Positions 10,841 through 18,909 of a stretch of 64,000 nt of DNA are shown here, in pieces. The notes under the pieces were generated by a model, which saw nothing but the letters and a program-made list of their open reading frames with translations, made no database searches and had not been told where the DNA came from. Origin of the DNA: Pseudomonas fluorescens (GTDB taxonomy: Bacteria > Pseudomonadota > Gammaproteobacteria > Pseudomonadales > Pseudomonadaceae); NCBI RefSeq assembly GCF_902497895.1, contig NZ_CABVHQ010000003.1, positions 62,001 through 126,000 of the forward strand. Direction: 5' to 3'. Within the stretch, counting starts at the first letter, position 1. Each line of letters opens with the position of its first letter. The position numbers and the translations under genes are program-made.

Positions 10841-12400
10841 ATGGTTTTTTCATCCAATGTGTTCCTGTTTCTGTTCTTGCCGATCTTTCTCGGCTTGTAC
10901 TATTTGAGCGGGCAACGCTATCGCAATCTGCTGCTGCTGATTGCCAGCTACATGTTCTACGCCTGGTGGCGAATAGACTTCCTGGCGCTGTTCATGGCCG
11001 TCACCCTGTGGAACTACTGGATCGGCCTGAAAGTCGGAGCTGCCGGAGTTCGCACCAAACCTGCGCAACGCTGGCTGTTGCTCGGCGTGGTGGTGGATTT
11101 GTGCATCCTCGGCTACTTCAAGTACGCCAACTTCGGCGTGGACAGCATCAACGCGATGATGACGTCGGTCGGTCTTTCGCCGTTCATCCTGACTCACGTG
11201 CTGCTGCCGATCGGGATCTCGTTCTACATCTTCGAGTCCATCAGCTACATCATCGACGTCTACCGCGGCGACACCCCGGCCACCCGCAACCTGATCGACT
11301 TTGCGGCGTTCGTGGCGATCTTCCCGCACTTGATTGCCGGCCCGGTGTTGCGTTTCCGCGACCTGGCCGATCAGTTCAACAATCGCACCCACACCCTCGA
11401 CAAGTTCTCCGAAGGTGCCACGCGGTTCATGCAGGGCTTCATCAAGAAGGTCTTCATCGCCGACACCCTGGCGGTCGTGGCCGACCATTGCTTCGCCTTG
11501 CAGAACCCGACTACCGGGGATGCCTGGCTCGGCGCGCTGGCCTACACCGCACAGCTGTACTTTGACTTCTCCGGCTACAGCGACATGGCCATCGGCCTGG
11601 GCTTGATGATGGGTTTCCGCTTCATGGAAAACTTCAAACAGCCGTACATCAGCCAGTCGATCACCGAGTTCTGGCGGCGCTGGCACATCAGCCTGTCCAC
11701 CTGGCTGCGTGACTACCTGTACATCACCCTGGGCGGCAACCGTAAAGGCACGCTGACCACCTACCGCAACCTGTTCCTGACCATGTTGCTCGGCGGTCTG
11801 TGGCACGGTGCGAACATCACCTACATCATCTGGGGTGCCTGGCACGGCATGTGGCTGGCGATTGAAAAGGCCCTGGGTCTGAACACCTCGCCGTACAGCT
11901 TCAACCCGATCCGCTGGGCGCTGACCTTCCTGCTGGTGGTCATGGGCTGGGTAATCTTCCGTTCGGAAAACCTGCACGTCGCCGGTCGTATGTACGGCGC
12001 CATGTTCAGCTTCAACGAATGGTCGCTGTCGGAACTCAACGCCGCGAGCCTCACCGGTCTGCAAATCGCGACCCTGGTGTTGGCTTACGCAACCCTGGCG
12101 TTCTTTGGCCTGCGGGACTTCTACAGCAACCGGCCAAAAGCCAAGCCTGCCGTGGATACCGAAGCCAATGGCCCGGCCACCGCGCAACCTGGCCTGATCA
12201 AAGCCGTACCGGGTGATGCCGCAGACAGCATTCACCAGCCGGGCTACACCGTCGGCACCGATGCAATGGTGCAACCTGCCTATTGGGCTGCCGATTGGCC
12301 GCGCTACGCAATGCGCGCCCTGGTACTGCTGCTGTTCGTCGCATCGATTCTCAAACTCTCGGCGCAAAGCTTCTCGCCGTTCCTTTACTTCCAGTTCTGA
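10841..12400 (+). CDS. algI: Alginate O-acetylation protein, MBOAT family
   Basis: Multi-spanning inner-membrane protein that passes acetyl groups from a cytosolic donor to the periplasmic acetylation machinery (AlgJ, AlgX, AlgF). MBOAT features are present: PIGISFYIFESISYIIDVYRG, WRRWHISLSTWLRDYLYI and the invariant-His segment LWHGANITYIIWGAWHG. At least nine hydrophobic segments run through the protein. 519 residues; start ATG 10841 with a GGAG-containing leader. The tail (~residues 430-490) is a Pro/Ala-rich insertion before a last membrane segment. AlgJ follows 11 bp downstream. Confidence 0.96.
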   Translation: MVFSSNVFLFLFLPIFLGLYYLSGQRYRNLLLLIASYMFYAWWRIDFLALFMAVTLWNYWIGLKVGAAGVRTKPAQRWLLLGVVVDLCILGYFKYANFGVDSINAMMTSVGLSPFILTHVLLPIGISFYIFESISYIIDVYRGDTPATRNLIDFAAFVAIFPHLIAGPVLRFRDLADQFNNRTHTLDKFSEGATRFMQGFIKKVFIADTLAVVADHCFALQNPTTGDAWLGALAYTAQLYFDFSGYSDMAIGLGLMMGFRFMENFKQPYISQSITEFWRRWHISLSTWLRDYLYITLGGNRKGTLTTYRNLFLTMLLGGLWHGANITYIIWGAWHGMWLAIEKALGLNTSPYSFNPIRWALTFLLVVMGWVIFRSENLHVAGRMYGAMFSFNEWSLSELNAASLTGLQIATLVLAYATLAFFGLRDFYSNRPKAKPAVDTEANGPATAQPGLIKAVPGDAADSIHQPGYTVGTDAMVQPAYWAADWPRYAMRALVLLLFVASILKLSAQSFSPFLYFQF

Positions 12401-12411
12401 GGGAGCCGACC

Positions 12412-13587
12412 ATGACCCGCTCATTACGCATCCTCTATGTCGTCCTGTTTATGGCCGTGCTGCTCGCCTTGGGCGTCTGGTCGACGCGCAGTTTCTTCGG
12501 CTTCAGCACCACTGCCGAGACCACGGTGCTCAACGGTCGCTGGACCAAGGCCGTGGAGACTCACTACGACGAAGAGTTCCCGATCAAACGCCTGGGTACC
12601 AACCTCTGGGCGGCGCTGGATTTCAAGTTGTTCAATGAAGGTCGTCCGGGCGTAGTGCTCGGTCGCGATCAATGGTTGTACAGCGATGAGGAATTCAACC
12701 CGATCGTCAACGAAGACCAGAACCTGCAAGGCAACTACGCGCTGGTCGAAGGCGTGCGTCAGGTGCTCAAAGAGCGCGGCGTGAAACTGGTGATGGCGAT
12801 TGTTCCGGCCAAGGTGCGCCTGTACCCGGAACACCTGAGCGATGTGCGCCCTGCCAGCATCCACGCCGATCTGTACCAGGACTTCCACGCCCATGTCGCG
12901 GCGAACAAGATCCTCGCTCCCGACCTGCTCGGCCCGATGCAACAGGCCAAGCAAAGCGGTGAGCAAGTGTTCCTGCGCACCGACACTCACTGGACTCCGA
13001 CCGGCGCCGAGATCGCAGCCAAGCAATTGGCGGCAGCGATTGCCGAGAAAACCCCACTCAATGGCGAGCCGCAACGCTTCGTGACCGAAGCCGAGAAAAC
13101 CGAACAGCACAAAGGCGACCTGACTCTGTTCCTGCCGCTGGATCCGCTGTTCAGCAATCTTATGCCGCCACAAGAGCCGCTGGAAAAACGCACCACTCGA
13201 GTCGCTGAAGACCAGCCGGTTGCTGATGACGCCCTGTTCGCCGAAAGCGAAGTCCCGGTGGCATTGATCGGCACCAGCTACAGCGCCAACCCTAACTGGA
13301 ATTTCGTCGGAGCCTTGAAAGAGGCCCTGAAAAGTGACGTGGTGAATTACTCGGAAGACGGCCACGGCCCGATTCTGCCCATGCTCAGCTACCTGAAAAG
13401 CGCTGCCTTCAAAGACAGTCCGCCACAGGTGCTGATCTGGGAATTCCCGGAACGCTATCTGCCCGTGAACAACGAAATCGGCGATGCCGACCCACAGTGG
13501 GTCGCAGCACTCAAAGAAGCCGGTACGCGCCAACAAAACCTTGCTACAAACACCAAATCCGAGACGCCCGATCGGGCGCAAAACTGA
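12412..13587 (+). CDS. algJ: Alginate O-acetyltransferase, membrane-anchored SGNH-type
   Basis: Paralogue of AlgX, anchored by an uncleaved N-terminal helix (RILYVVLFMAVLLALGVW) with a periplasmic SGNH-like domain. The Asp-x-His pair is in RTDTHWTPTGAE and the serine in IGTSYSANPN. It acts in alginate acetylation and is thought to pass acetyl groups from AlgI toward AlgX. ATG 12412 is chosen because GGGAG lies six bases upstream; the frame is open further upstream but only over algI. 391 residues, usual length. AlgF follows after 16 bp. Confidence 0.95.
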   Translation: MTRSLRILYVVLFMAVLLALGVWSTRSFFGFSTTAETTVLNGRWTKAVETHYDEEFPIKRLGTNLWAALDFKLFNEGRPGVVLGRDQWLYSDEEFNPIVNEDQNLQGNYALVEGVRQVLKERGVKLVMAIVPAKVRLYPEHLSDVRPASIHADLYQDFHAHVAANKILAPDLLGPMQQAKQSGEQVFLRTDTHWTPTGAEIAAKQLAAAIAEKTPLNGEPQRFVTEAEKTEQHKGDLTLFLPLDPLFSNLMPPQEPLEKRTTRVAEDQPVADDALFAESEVPVALIGTSYSANPNWNFVGALKEALKSDVVNYSEDGHGPILPMLSYLKSAAFKDSPPQVLIWEFPERYLPVNNEIGDADPQWVAALKEAGTRQQNLATNTKSETPDRAQN

Positions 13588-13603
13588 AAGAGAGGTACTA
13601 CAC

Positions 13604-14257
13604 ATGACTTTCACGACTACTCCTCGTCGTCTCGCCAAGACCTTCGCCCTCGTTGCCGGCGTCAGCCTGTTGTCGATGCAAGCCTTCGCCGGTGACGCCG
13701 CGCTCTACGGCCCGACCGCACCGAAAGGCTCCAGCTTCGTGCGTATCTACAACGCCAGCAATCAGGAAGTCAGCGCCACGGTTGGTACTACCAACCTCAG
13801 CGAAGTCGCTCCGCTGGGCAGCAGTGACTTCAGCTTCATGCCTGGCGGCGACTACAGCGCCAAGGTCGGCAGCCAGACCCTGCCCGTGAAACTGGCCGGC
13901 GACCACTATTACACCCTGGTCAACAACGCCGGCGGCAAGCCACAATTGATCGAAGAACCACCGTTCAAAAACAAGCAGAAATCCCTGGTGCGCGTGCAGA
14001 ACCTCAGCGACAAACCGCTGACCCTGAAAACCGCCGACGGCAAAACCGAAGTAATCCCGACCGTGGCCGCCAAAGGCCGTGGCGAGCGTGAAATCAACCC
14101 GGTGAAAGTCAGCTTCGCCCTGTATGAAGGCGAGAAGAAAGTCGGCGAAGTCAAACCAGTTGCCCTGGAACGTGGTGAAGCCGCCGTGCTCTACGTCACT
14201 GGCAGCGGCACCAGCCTGTCGCCAGTCTGGGTAAAACGCCCGGTTTCGACGCGCTAA
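13604..14257 (+). CDS. algF: Periplasmic alginate O-acetylation protein
   Basis: Adaptor of the alginate acetylation complex; required for acetylation but with no catalytic motif. 217 residues from ATG 13604, with GAGAGG upstream; an upstream in-frame extension lies only within algJ. Signal peptide KTFALVAGVSLLSMQAFAGD; two small beta-rich domains follow (FVRIYNASNQEVSATVG..., SLVRVQNLSDKPLTLKTADG), matching the known AlgF organisation. A 224-bp gap with a partial REPIN precedes algA. Confidence 0.95.
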   Translation: MTFTTTPRRLAKTFALVAGVSLLSMQAFAGDAALYGPTAPKGSSFVRIYNASNQEVSATVGTTNLSEVAPLGSSDFSFMPGGDYSAKVGSQTLPVKLAGDHYYTLVNNAGGKPQLIEEPPFKNKQKSLVRVQNLSDKPLTLKTADGKTEVIPTVAAKGRGEREINPVKVSFALYEGEKKVGEVKPVALERGEAAVLYVTGSGTSLSPVWVKRPVSTR

Positions 14258-14324
14258 TCAATTTTCCGGAGGGTTAACGCCGCCCCCTCGGGACCGCTCA
14301 ACCGAATGGTTGATACACGGTCCC

Positions 14325-14401
14325 TGTAGGAGCTGCCGCAGGCTGCGATCTTTTGATCTTCGGCGTTATTGAAAACGCCAAAAGACCGCAGCCTGCGCAA
14401 C
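14325..14401. repeat. Degenerate REPIN between algF and algA
   Basis: Left arm GTAGGAGCTGCCGCAGGCTG (from 14326) and a right arm reading AAAAGACCGCAGCCTGCGCA that lacks the outer CAGCTCCTAC. The inner hairpin CGGCGTTATTGAAAACGCC also folds. It occupies part of the 224-bp algF-algA spacer; nothing else distinctive was seen there apart from AAGGAG in front of algA. Confidence 0.8.
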
Positions 14402-14481
14402 CATTCGATACGGAACAAGTACAAGAGTGAAACGACAGAACGCAGTAGCTCTGACCCATACGATTTTCAAGGAGTAACAAC

Positions 14482-15930
14482 ATGATTCCGGTGATCTTGT
14501 CAGGTGGTAGCGGCTCACGTCTTTGGCCGCTTTCGCGTAAACAATTCCCCAAGCAGTTTCTCGCCCTGACCGGCGAACAAACGCTGTTCCAGCAGACCCT
14601 CGAGCGCCTGGTGTTCGACGGTATGGACACACCGATTGTGGTCTGCAACAAGGAACACCGCTTCATCGTCAACGAGCAACTGCACAACCGCAAGCTCGAC
14701 ACCCAGCGCATCCTGATGGAACCGTTCGGCCGCAACACTGCGCCGGCCGTGGCCCTGACCGCGATGATGCTGGTCAACGAAGGCCGCGACGAATTGATGC
14801 TGGTACTGCCGGCTGACCACGTCATCGAAGACCAGAAAGCCCTGCAACGCGCCCTGGCCCTGGCCACCGTGGCTGCGGAAAACGGCGAGATGGTGCTGTT
14901 CGGTGTGCCGGCGACCAAACCGGAAACCGGCTACGGCTACATCAAGTCGACCAATGATTCATTGCTGCCCGAAGGCGTCAGCCGCGTGTCGCACTTTGTC
15001 GAAAAACCAGACGTAAAACGCGCCACCGAATTCGTTAACGCTGGCGGCTACTTCTGGAACAGCGGCATGTTCCTGTTCCGCGCCAGCCGCTTCCTGGAAG
15101 AGCTGAAAAAGCACGATCCGGACATCTACGACACCTGCCTGCTGACGCTTGAGCGCAGCGAGCAGGATGCCGACACCGTCGACATCGACTCCGCCACCTT
15201 CGCCTGCTGCCCGGACAACTCCATCGACTACGCCGTGATGGAAAAAACCCAGCGCGCCTGCGTCGTACCCCTGACTGCCGGCTGGAGCGATGTCGGTTGC
15301 TGGTCGTCGCTGTGGGAAGTCAACGAAAAAGACGCCAATGGCAACGTCACCAAGGGCGACGTGGTCATCCAGGACAGCAAAAACTGCATGATCCATGGCA
15401 ACGGCAAACTGGTGTCGGTGATCGGCCTGGAAAACATTGTGGTCGTCGAAACCAAGGACGCCATGATGATCGCCCACAAGGACAAGGTCCAGGGCGTGAA
15501 ACAGATGGTCAACACCCTCAACGAGCAAGGTCGCAGCGAAACCCAGACCCACTGCGAAGTCTATCGTCCGTGGGGCTCCTACGACTCGGTGGACATGGGC
15601 GGCCGTTTCCAGGTCAAGCGCATCTCGGTCAAGCCGGGCGCGTGCCTGTCCTTGCAGATGCACCACCACCGCGCCGAACACTGGATCGTGGTCAGCGGCA
15701 CCGCCGAAGTGACCTGCGACGAGAACGTGTTCCTGCTGACTGAAAACCAGTCGACCTACATCCCGATCGCCTCGGTACACCGCTTGCGCAACCCGGGCAA
15801 GATCTCGCTGGAAATCATCGAAGTGCAATCGGGCAGCTACCTGGGCGAAGACGATATCGAGCGGTTTGAAGATATCTACGGTCGCACCCCGGTCGAACGC
15901 GGCGTTTCGGTGAAAACCATCGCGCAGTGA
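14482..15930 (+). CDS. algA: Bifunctional mannose-6-phosphate isomerase / GDP-mannose pyrophosphorylase
   Basis: Supplies GDP-mannose for AlgD: fructose-6-P to mannose-6-P, then mannose-1-P plus GTP to GDP-mannose (the mutase AlgC is encoded elsewhere). The N-terminal nucleotidyltransferase has GGSGSRLWPLSRKQFPKQ and FVEKPD; the C-terminal cupin isomerase has the metal-binding QMHHHRAEHWIVVSG. ATG 14482 with AAGGAG upstream. 482 residues, usual length. It is the last gene of the alginate operon and is followed by a strong terminator. Confidence 0.97.
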   Translation: MIPVILSGGSGSRLWPLSRKQFPKQFLALTGEQTLFQQTLERLVFDGMDTPIVVCNKEHRFIVNEQLHNRKLDTQRILMEPFGRNTAPAVALTAMMLVNEGRDELMLVLPADHVIEDQKALQRALALATVAAENGEMVLFGVPATKPETGYGYIKSTNDSLLPEGVSRVSHFVEKPDVKRATEFVNAGGYFWNSGMFLFRASRFLEELKKHDPDIYDTCLLTLERSEQDADTVDIDSATFACCPDNSIDYAVMEKTQRACVVPLTAGWSDVGCWSSLWEVNEKDANGNVTKGDVVIQDSKNCMIHGNGKLVSVIGLENIVVVETKDAMMIAHKDKVQGVKQMVNTLNEQGRSETQTHCEVYRPWGSYDSVDMGGRFQVKRISVKPGACLSLQMHHHRAEHWIVVSGTAEVTCDENVFLLTENQSTYIPIASVHRLRNPGKISLEIIEVQSGSYLGEDDIERFEDIYGRTPVERGVSVKTIAQ

Positions 15931-15952
15931 TTGATCGGTAGTACCACAAAAC

Positions 15953-16015
15953 AAAAAGCCCTCGTCCAGCCGACTGCGTACCCTATCCGCAGTCGGTGGG
16001 GCGGGGGCTTTTTTT
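15953..16015 (+). terminator. Intrinsic terminator of the alginate operon
   Basis: Outer stem AAAAAGCCC (15953-15961) with GGGCTTTTT (from 16005); inner stem CCGACTGCG (15970-15978) with CGCAGTCGG (15988-15996); T-run 16009-16015. It lies 22 bp after the algA stop. Confidence 0.9.
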
Positions 16016-16030
16016 GTGGGGTTGCGACAA

Positions 16031-16162
16031 GCAAGATCAAGATCAAGATCAAAAGATCGCAGCCTGCGGCAGCTCCTACGGGGGGAGGCGTACACCCGTG
16101 ATGTGATGGATGGAATGGACCTGTGTAGGAGCTGCCGCAGGCTGCGATCTTTTGATCTTGCC
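16031..16162. repeat. REPIN in inverted arrangement after the alginate terminator
   Basis: Left arm ends in GATCGCAGCCTGCGGCAGCT; right arm GTAGGAGCTGCCGCAGGCTG begins at 16124. Compared with most copies the palindrome tails face outward. A short AGATCA tandem (three copies) flanks the left arm. Same family as at 14325 and 27662. Confidence 0.85.
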
Positions 16163-16226
16163 TTTCCCATCGCCAATCACACCCTGGCTTATGTAGGATG
16201 ACTTTTTCTATCCCGAGATTAACCTC

Positions 16227-16691
16227 ATGTTCATCGGCGTCCTGCTGGTCATTACCTGGCTGGTCCTGTTGCTGCGTTATCCGGCCAAAGCCTTGCCGGT
16301 GTCGCTGGCGGCGGCGATCGGTCTGGGCCTGGTGGCGGTGTGGGTGATCTGGCTGGACAATCGCGAGGTCAAGCAGCTGGCACGGCTGGAGTTGCGCATC
16401 AGCTATGCGCCCGAGCACTGCCCGGCAGATCGTCCGCTGCTGCTGAAAATGAACAATGGCAACGACGTGCCGCTGACCGAGCTGCGCTGGCGGATCGCCG
16501 CCTATGCGCCCGGCGACACGGTGAACCTCGCGGATAATCTCTACGCCGCCCCACGCTACCGTGGCCCCGGCGAACTGCAGGCCGGCGCCTCGTGGGAAGA
16601 CTGTTTGCCGCTGCCACCGCTGCGTCCCGGTTATATCCCGCAATCTCTGGAGTTTCGCGCCGAGCGTTTGCAAGGTAGTTTCTCCGACTGA
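16227..16691 (+). CDS. Small membrane-anchored protein of unknown function
   Basis: 154 residues. Two N-terminal hydrophobic segments (MFIGVLLVITWLVLLLRY and LAAAIGLGLVAVWVIWL) are followed by a soluble, probably periplasmic domain of ~100 residues (RISYAPEHCPADRPLLLKMN...). Related Pseudomonas proteins are often labelled multidrug transporter without support, and nothing here resembles a transporter. Start ATG 16227 has a weak leader. The SDR gene begins 36 bp downstream on the same strand, so they may be co-transcribed. Confidence 0.75.
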   Translation: MFIGVLLVITWLVLLLRYPAKALPVSLAAAIGLGLVAVWVIWLDNREVKQLARLELRISYAPEHCPADRPLLLKMNNGNDVPLTELRWRIAAYAPGDTVNLADNLYAAPRYRGPGELQAGASWEDCLPLPPLRPGYIPQSLEFRAERLQGSFSD

Positions 16692-16727
16692 GCCACTCCT
16701 TCTCCCCTCTTGCACAAGGACCGCGTC

Positions 16728-17552
16728 ATGCCCCTCGCGTTAATCACCGGTTGTTCCAGCGGCATCGGCCGCGCTTTGGCCGATGTGTTCAAAGCTGCCG
16801 GTTATGAAGTCTGGGCCACCGCGCGCAAGGCCGAGGATGTGGTGCTACTGGCGGCCGCCGGGTTCACCGCGGTGCCACTGGACGTCAACGACGGGCCGGC
16901 ATTGCAAGCCTTGAGCGAACGCATCAACCAGCAACACGGCGGCCTGGATCTGCTGATCAACAATGCCGGCTACGGCGCCATGGGGCCATTGCTCGATGGG
17001 GGTGTGGAGGCACTGCAGCGCCAGTTCGAAACCAATGTATTCGCGGTGGTCGGGGTGACCCGGGCACTGTTCCCGGTATTGCGTCGCGCCAGGGGTCTGG
17101 TGGTGAATATCGGCAGTGTCTCCGGGGTGTTGGTGACGCCGTTCGCCGGTGCTTATTGCGCCTCGAAAGCCGCCGTGCATGCCTTGAGCGATGCCTTGCG
17201 CATGGAGCTGGCGCCGTTCGGTATCGGGGTGATGGAAGTCCAGCCCGGCGCCATCGCCTCCAGCTTCGCCAGGAACGCGGGGCATGAGGCCGAACAATTG
17301 ATCACCGAACAATCGCCCTGGTGGCCGCTACGCGAAGGCATCCGCGCCCGGGCCAAGGCCTCCCAGGACAACCCGACACCGGCCAGTGAATTTGCGGCCG
17401 GGTTGCTCAAGGCCGTGCAACAGAAAAAGCCACCGCGTTTGCTGCGTCTGGGCAATGGCAGCCGGGCGTTGCCGTTGTTGGCGGCGTTGCTGCCCAAGGG
17501 CTTGTTGGAGTCGGGGTTGATGAAGCGGTTTGGATTGGCTGGGCGGTTGTAA
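16728..17552 (+). CDS. SDR family oxidoreductase
   Basis: Classical short-chain dehydrogenase/reductase of 274 residues; substrate unknown. The NAD(P)-binding glycine motif is TGCSSGIG, the structural NNAGYG follows, and the active site has the Ser in INIGSVSG and YCASKAAVHALSD (Tyr-x-x-x-Lys). ATG 16728 has AAGGA eight bases upstream; a TTG at 16710 would add six residues. It is probably in one transcription unit with the preceding membrane protein. Specific function cannot be inferred from context. Confidence 0.88.
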   Translation: MPLALITGCSSGIGRALADVFKAAGYEVWATARKAEDVVLLAAAGFTAVPLDVNDGPALQALSERINQQHGGLDLLINNAGYGAMGPLLDGGVEALQRQFETNVFAVVGVTRALFPVLRRARGLVVNIGSVSGVLVTPFAGAYCASKAAVHALSDALRMELAPFGIGVMEVQPGAIASSFARNAGHEAEQLITEQSPWWPLREGIRARAKASQDNPTPASEFAAGLLKAVQQKKPPRLLRLGNGSRALPLLAALLPKGLLESGLMKRFGLAGRL

Positions 17553-17587
17553 GAGAGTTGTGTTTTCCCTGAAAAACTTCGCGCTCT

Positions 17588-17812
17588 TGTGGCGAGGGGA
17601 CTTGCCCTAATGCCTGTCAGTTAAGGAGTTTCAGGTTCAGCACCGCCCCCCGTAGCAGCTGCCGAAGGCTGCGTTCGGCCGCGAAGCGGTCGTGAAATCA
17701 GGCGCTGCGGTATTCCAGACAAACCGTGCAAGCAGGATTTGCGTCTGCTTCGCAGCCGAACGCAGCCTTCGGCAGCTGCTACGGACCGCGTAAAAGCTTG
17801 CCCCCTCGCCAT
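17588..17812. repeat. Nested repeat: GTAGCAGCTGCC REPIN inside an older element
   Basis: Outer arms TTGTGGCGAGGGGACTTGCC (17588) and AAAGCTTGCCCCCTCGCCAT (17793-17812). Inner complete REPIN 17651-17784 with arms CCGTAGCAGCTGCCGAAGGC and the complement ending CAGCTGCTACGG. The motif TTGCCCTAATGCC...GTCAGTTAAGG at 17602 recurs at 39903 and, inverted, at 46957. No gene was seen in 17553-17834. Confidence 0.85.
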
Positions 17813-17834
17813 AACGATTACATTGCTCTGACGA

Positions 17835-18698
17835 CTACTGCCCCCCTTCCTGCTTCACCACCACCGTACAAGTAATCCCCGCCGCCAGCAGCACACCCTC
17901 CGGCACTTCATCTATGTGAATCCGCACCGGCACTCGCTGGGCCAGGCGCACCCAGTTGAAGGTTGGATTGACGTCGGCGATCAATTCGCGGCTTTGCGGG
18001 TTGTCGCGGTCGTAGATGCCGCGGGAAATACTTTCCACGTGCCCCTTGAGCACTTCACCGCTCATCAGCTGCATATCGGCTTTGTCGCCGACCCGCACGT
18101 GGGGCAGTTTGGTTTCTTCGAAAAAGCCGTAGACCCAGAACGAGTTCATGTCGACCACGGCCATTTTCGCTTCGCCAATGCGCGCGTAGTCACCACGATG
18201 GACATTGAGGTTGGTGACATAACCGTCCACCGCCGCCAGCACCTGGGTGCGTTTAAGGTTCAGCTGCGCGGCTTCCAGTTGCGCTTGCGCGTGTTGGTAA
18301 TCGGCCAGGGCCGAGTCGGCGATATTGCTGGCGTCGTCGCGGTTTTCTTTGGAAATGACCAGGCTGTCCATGTCGGCGCGGCGATGAGCGTTGACCTTGC
18401 GCATCTCCCAGGTGGCCTTGCGTGAAGCCACCAGCGACTGCGCCTGCTTCACCGCAATCTGATAGTGCTCGGGATCGATCTGCATCAGCAGGTCGCCCTT
18501 TTTCACCAGCTGGTTGTCACGCACGGGGACGTTGACCACTTCACCGCTGACGTCGGCGGCGACGTTGATGATATCGGCGCGCACTCGGCCGTCGCGGGTC
18601 CAGGGAGTGTTCATGTATTGCACCCAGAGGGTCCGGCCGATCCACAGGGCGAGGGCCAGCACCAGCAAGGTGGCGAGCAGGCTGAATAGCTTTTTCAT
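17835..18698 (-). CDS. HlyD/AaeA-type periplasmic adaptor of an efflux system
   Basis: Membrane-fusion protein joining an inner-membrane pump to an outer-membrane channel. 287 residues: one N-terminal helix (LFSLLATLLVLALALWIG), a biotinyl-lipoyl half (VSGEVVNVPVRDNQLVKKGD), a coiled-coil hairpin (~90-150), a second lipoyl half (DGYVTNLNVHRGDYAR) and a beta-barrel domain. Last gene of a four-gene minus-strand operon with DUF1656, FUSC and NodT proteins, the arrangement of p-hydroxybenzoate/aromatic-acid (AaeAB-like) exporters. Ten bases separate it from the DUF1656 gene. Substrate is inferred only. Confidence 0.9.
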   Translation of the reverse strand: MKKLFSLLATLLVLALALWIGRTLWVQYMNTPWTRDGRVRADIINVAADVSGEVVNVPVRDNQLVKKGDLLMQIDPEHYQIAVKQAQSLVASRKATWEMRKVNAHRRADMDSLVISKENRDDASNIADSALADYQHAQAQLEAAQLNLKRTQVLAAVDGYVTNLNVHRGDYARIGEAKMAVVDMNSFWVYGFFEETKLPHVRVGDKADMQLMSGEVLKGHVESISRGIYDRDNPQSRELIADVNPTFNWVRLAQRVPVRIHIDEVPEGVLLAAGITCTVVVKQEGGQ

Positions 18699-18708
18699 CA
18701 GGTCGTTC

Positions 18709-18909
18709 TCAACGGTAAACAGTAAGCGCCAAAGCGCCGAAGATGCAGGTGAACAGGCTCAGGCGCAGCAGCGCCGGGTGCCAGAAAAAGCGGTATAGAT
18801 CAAAACCTGCCAACAACCGATCGAGGGCCCAGGCCAGCGCGGCTGCGATGAAAAACATCAGGGTCATGGTCGGCATATACACACCGTGGAAGGCGATTTC
18901 ACGAGGCAT
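18709..18909 (-). CDS. DUF1656 small membrane protein
   Basis: 66 residues with two predicted helices (MTLMFFIAAALAWALDRLL and LSLFTCIFGALALTV). Proteins of this family are regularly encoded between a FUSC pump and a HlyD adaptor and are assumed to be accessory subunits. Here it starts inside the end of the FUSC gene (11-bp overlap) and is 10 bp from the adaptor, indicating tight co-translation. Confidence 0.9.
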   Translation of the reverse strand: MPREIAFHGVYMPTMTLMFFIAAALAWALDRLLAGFDLYRFFWHPALLRLSLFTCIFGALALTVYR

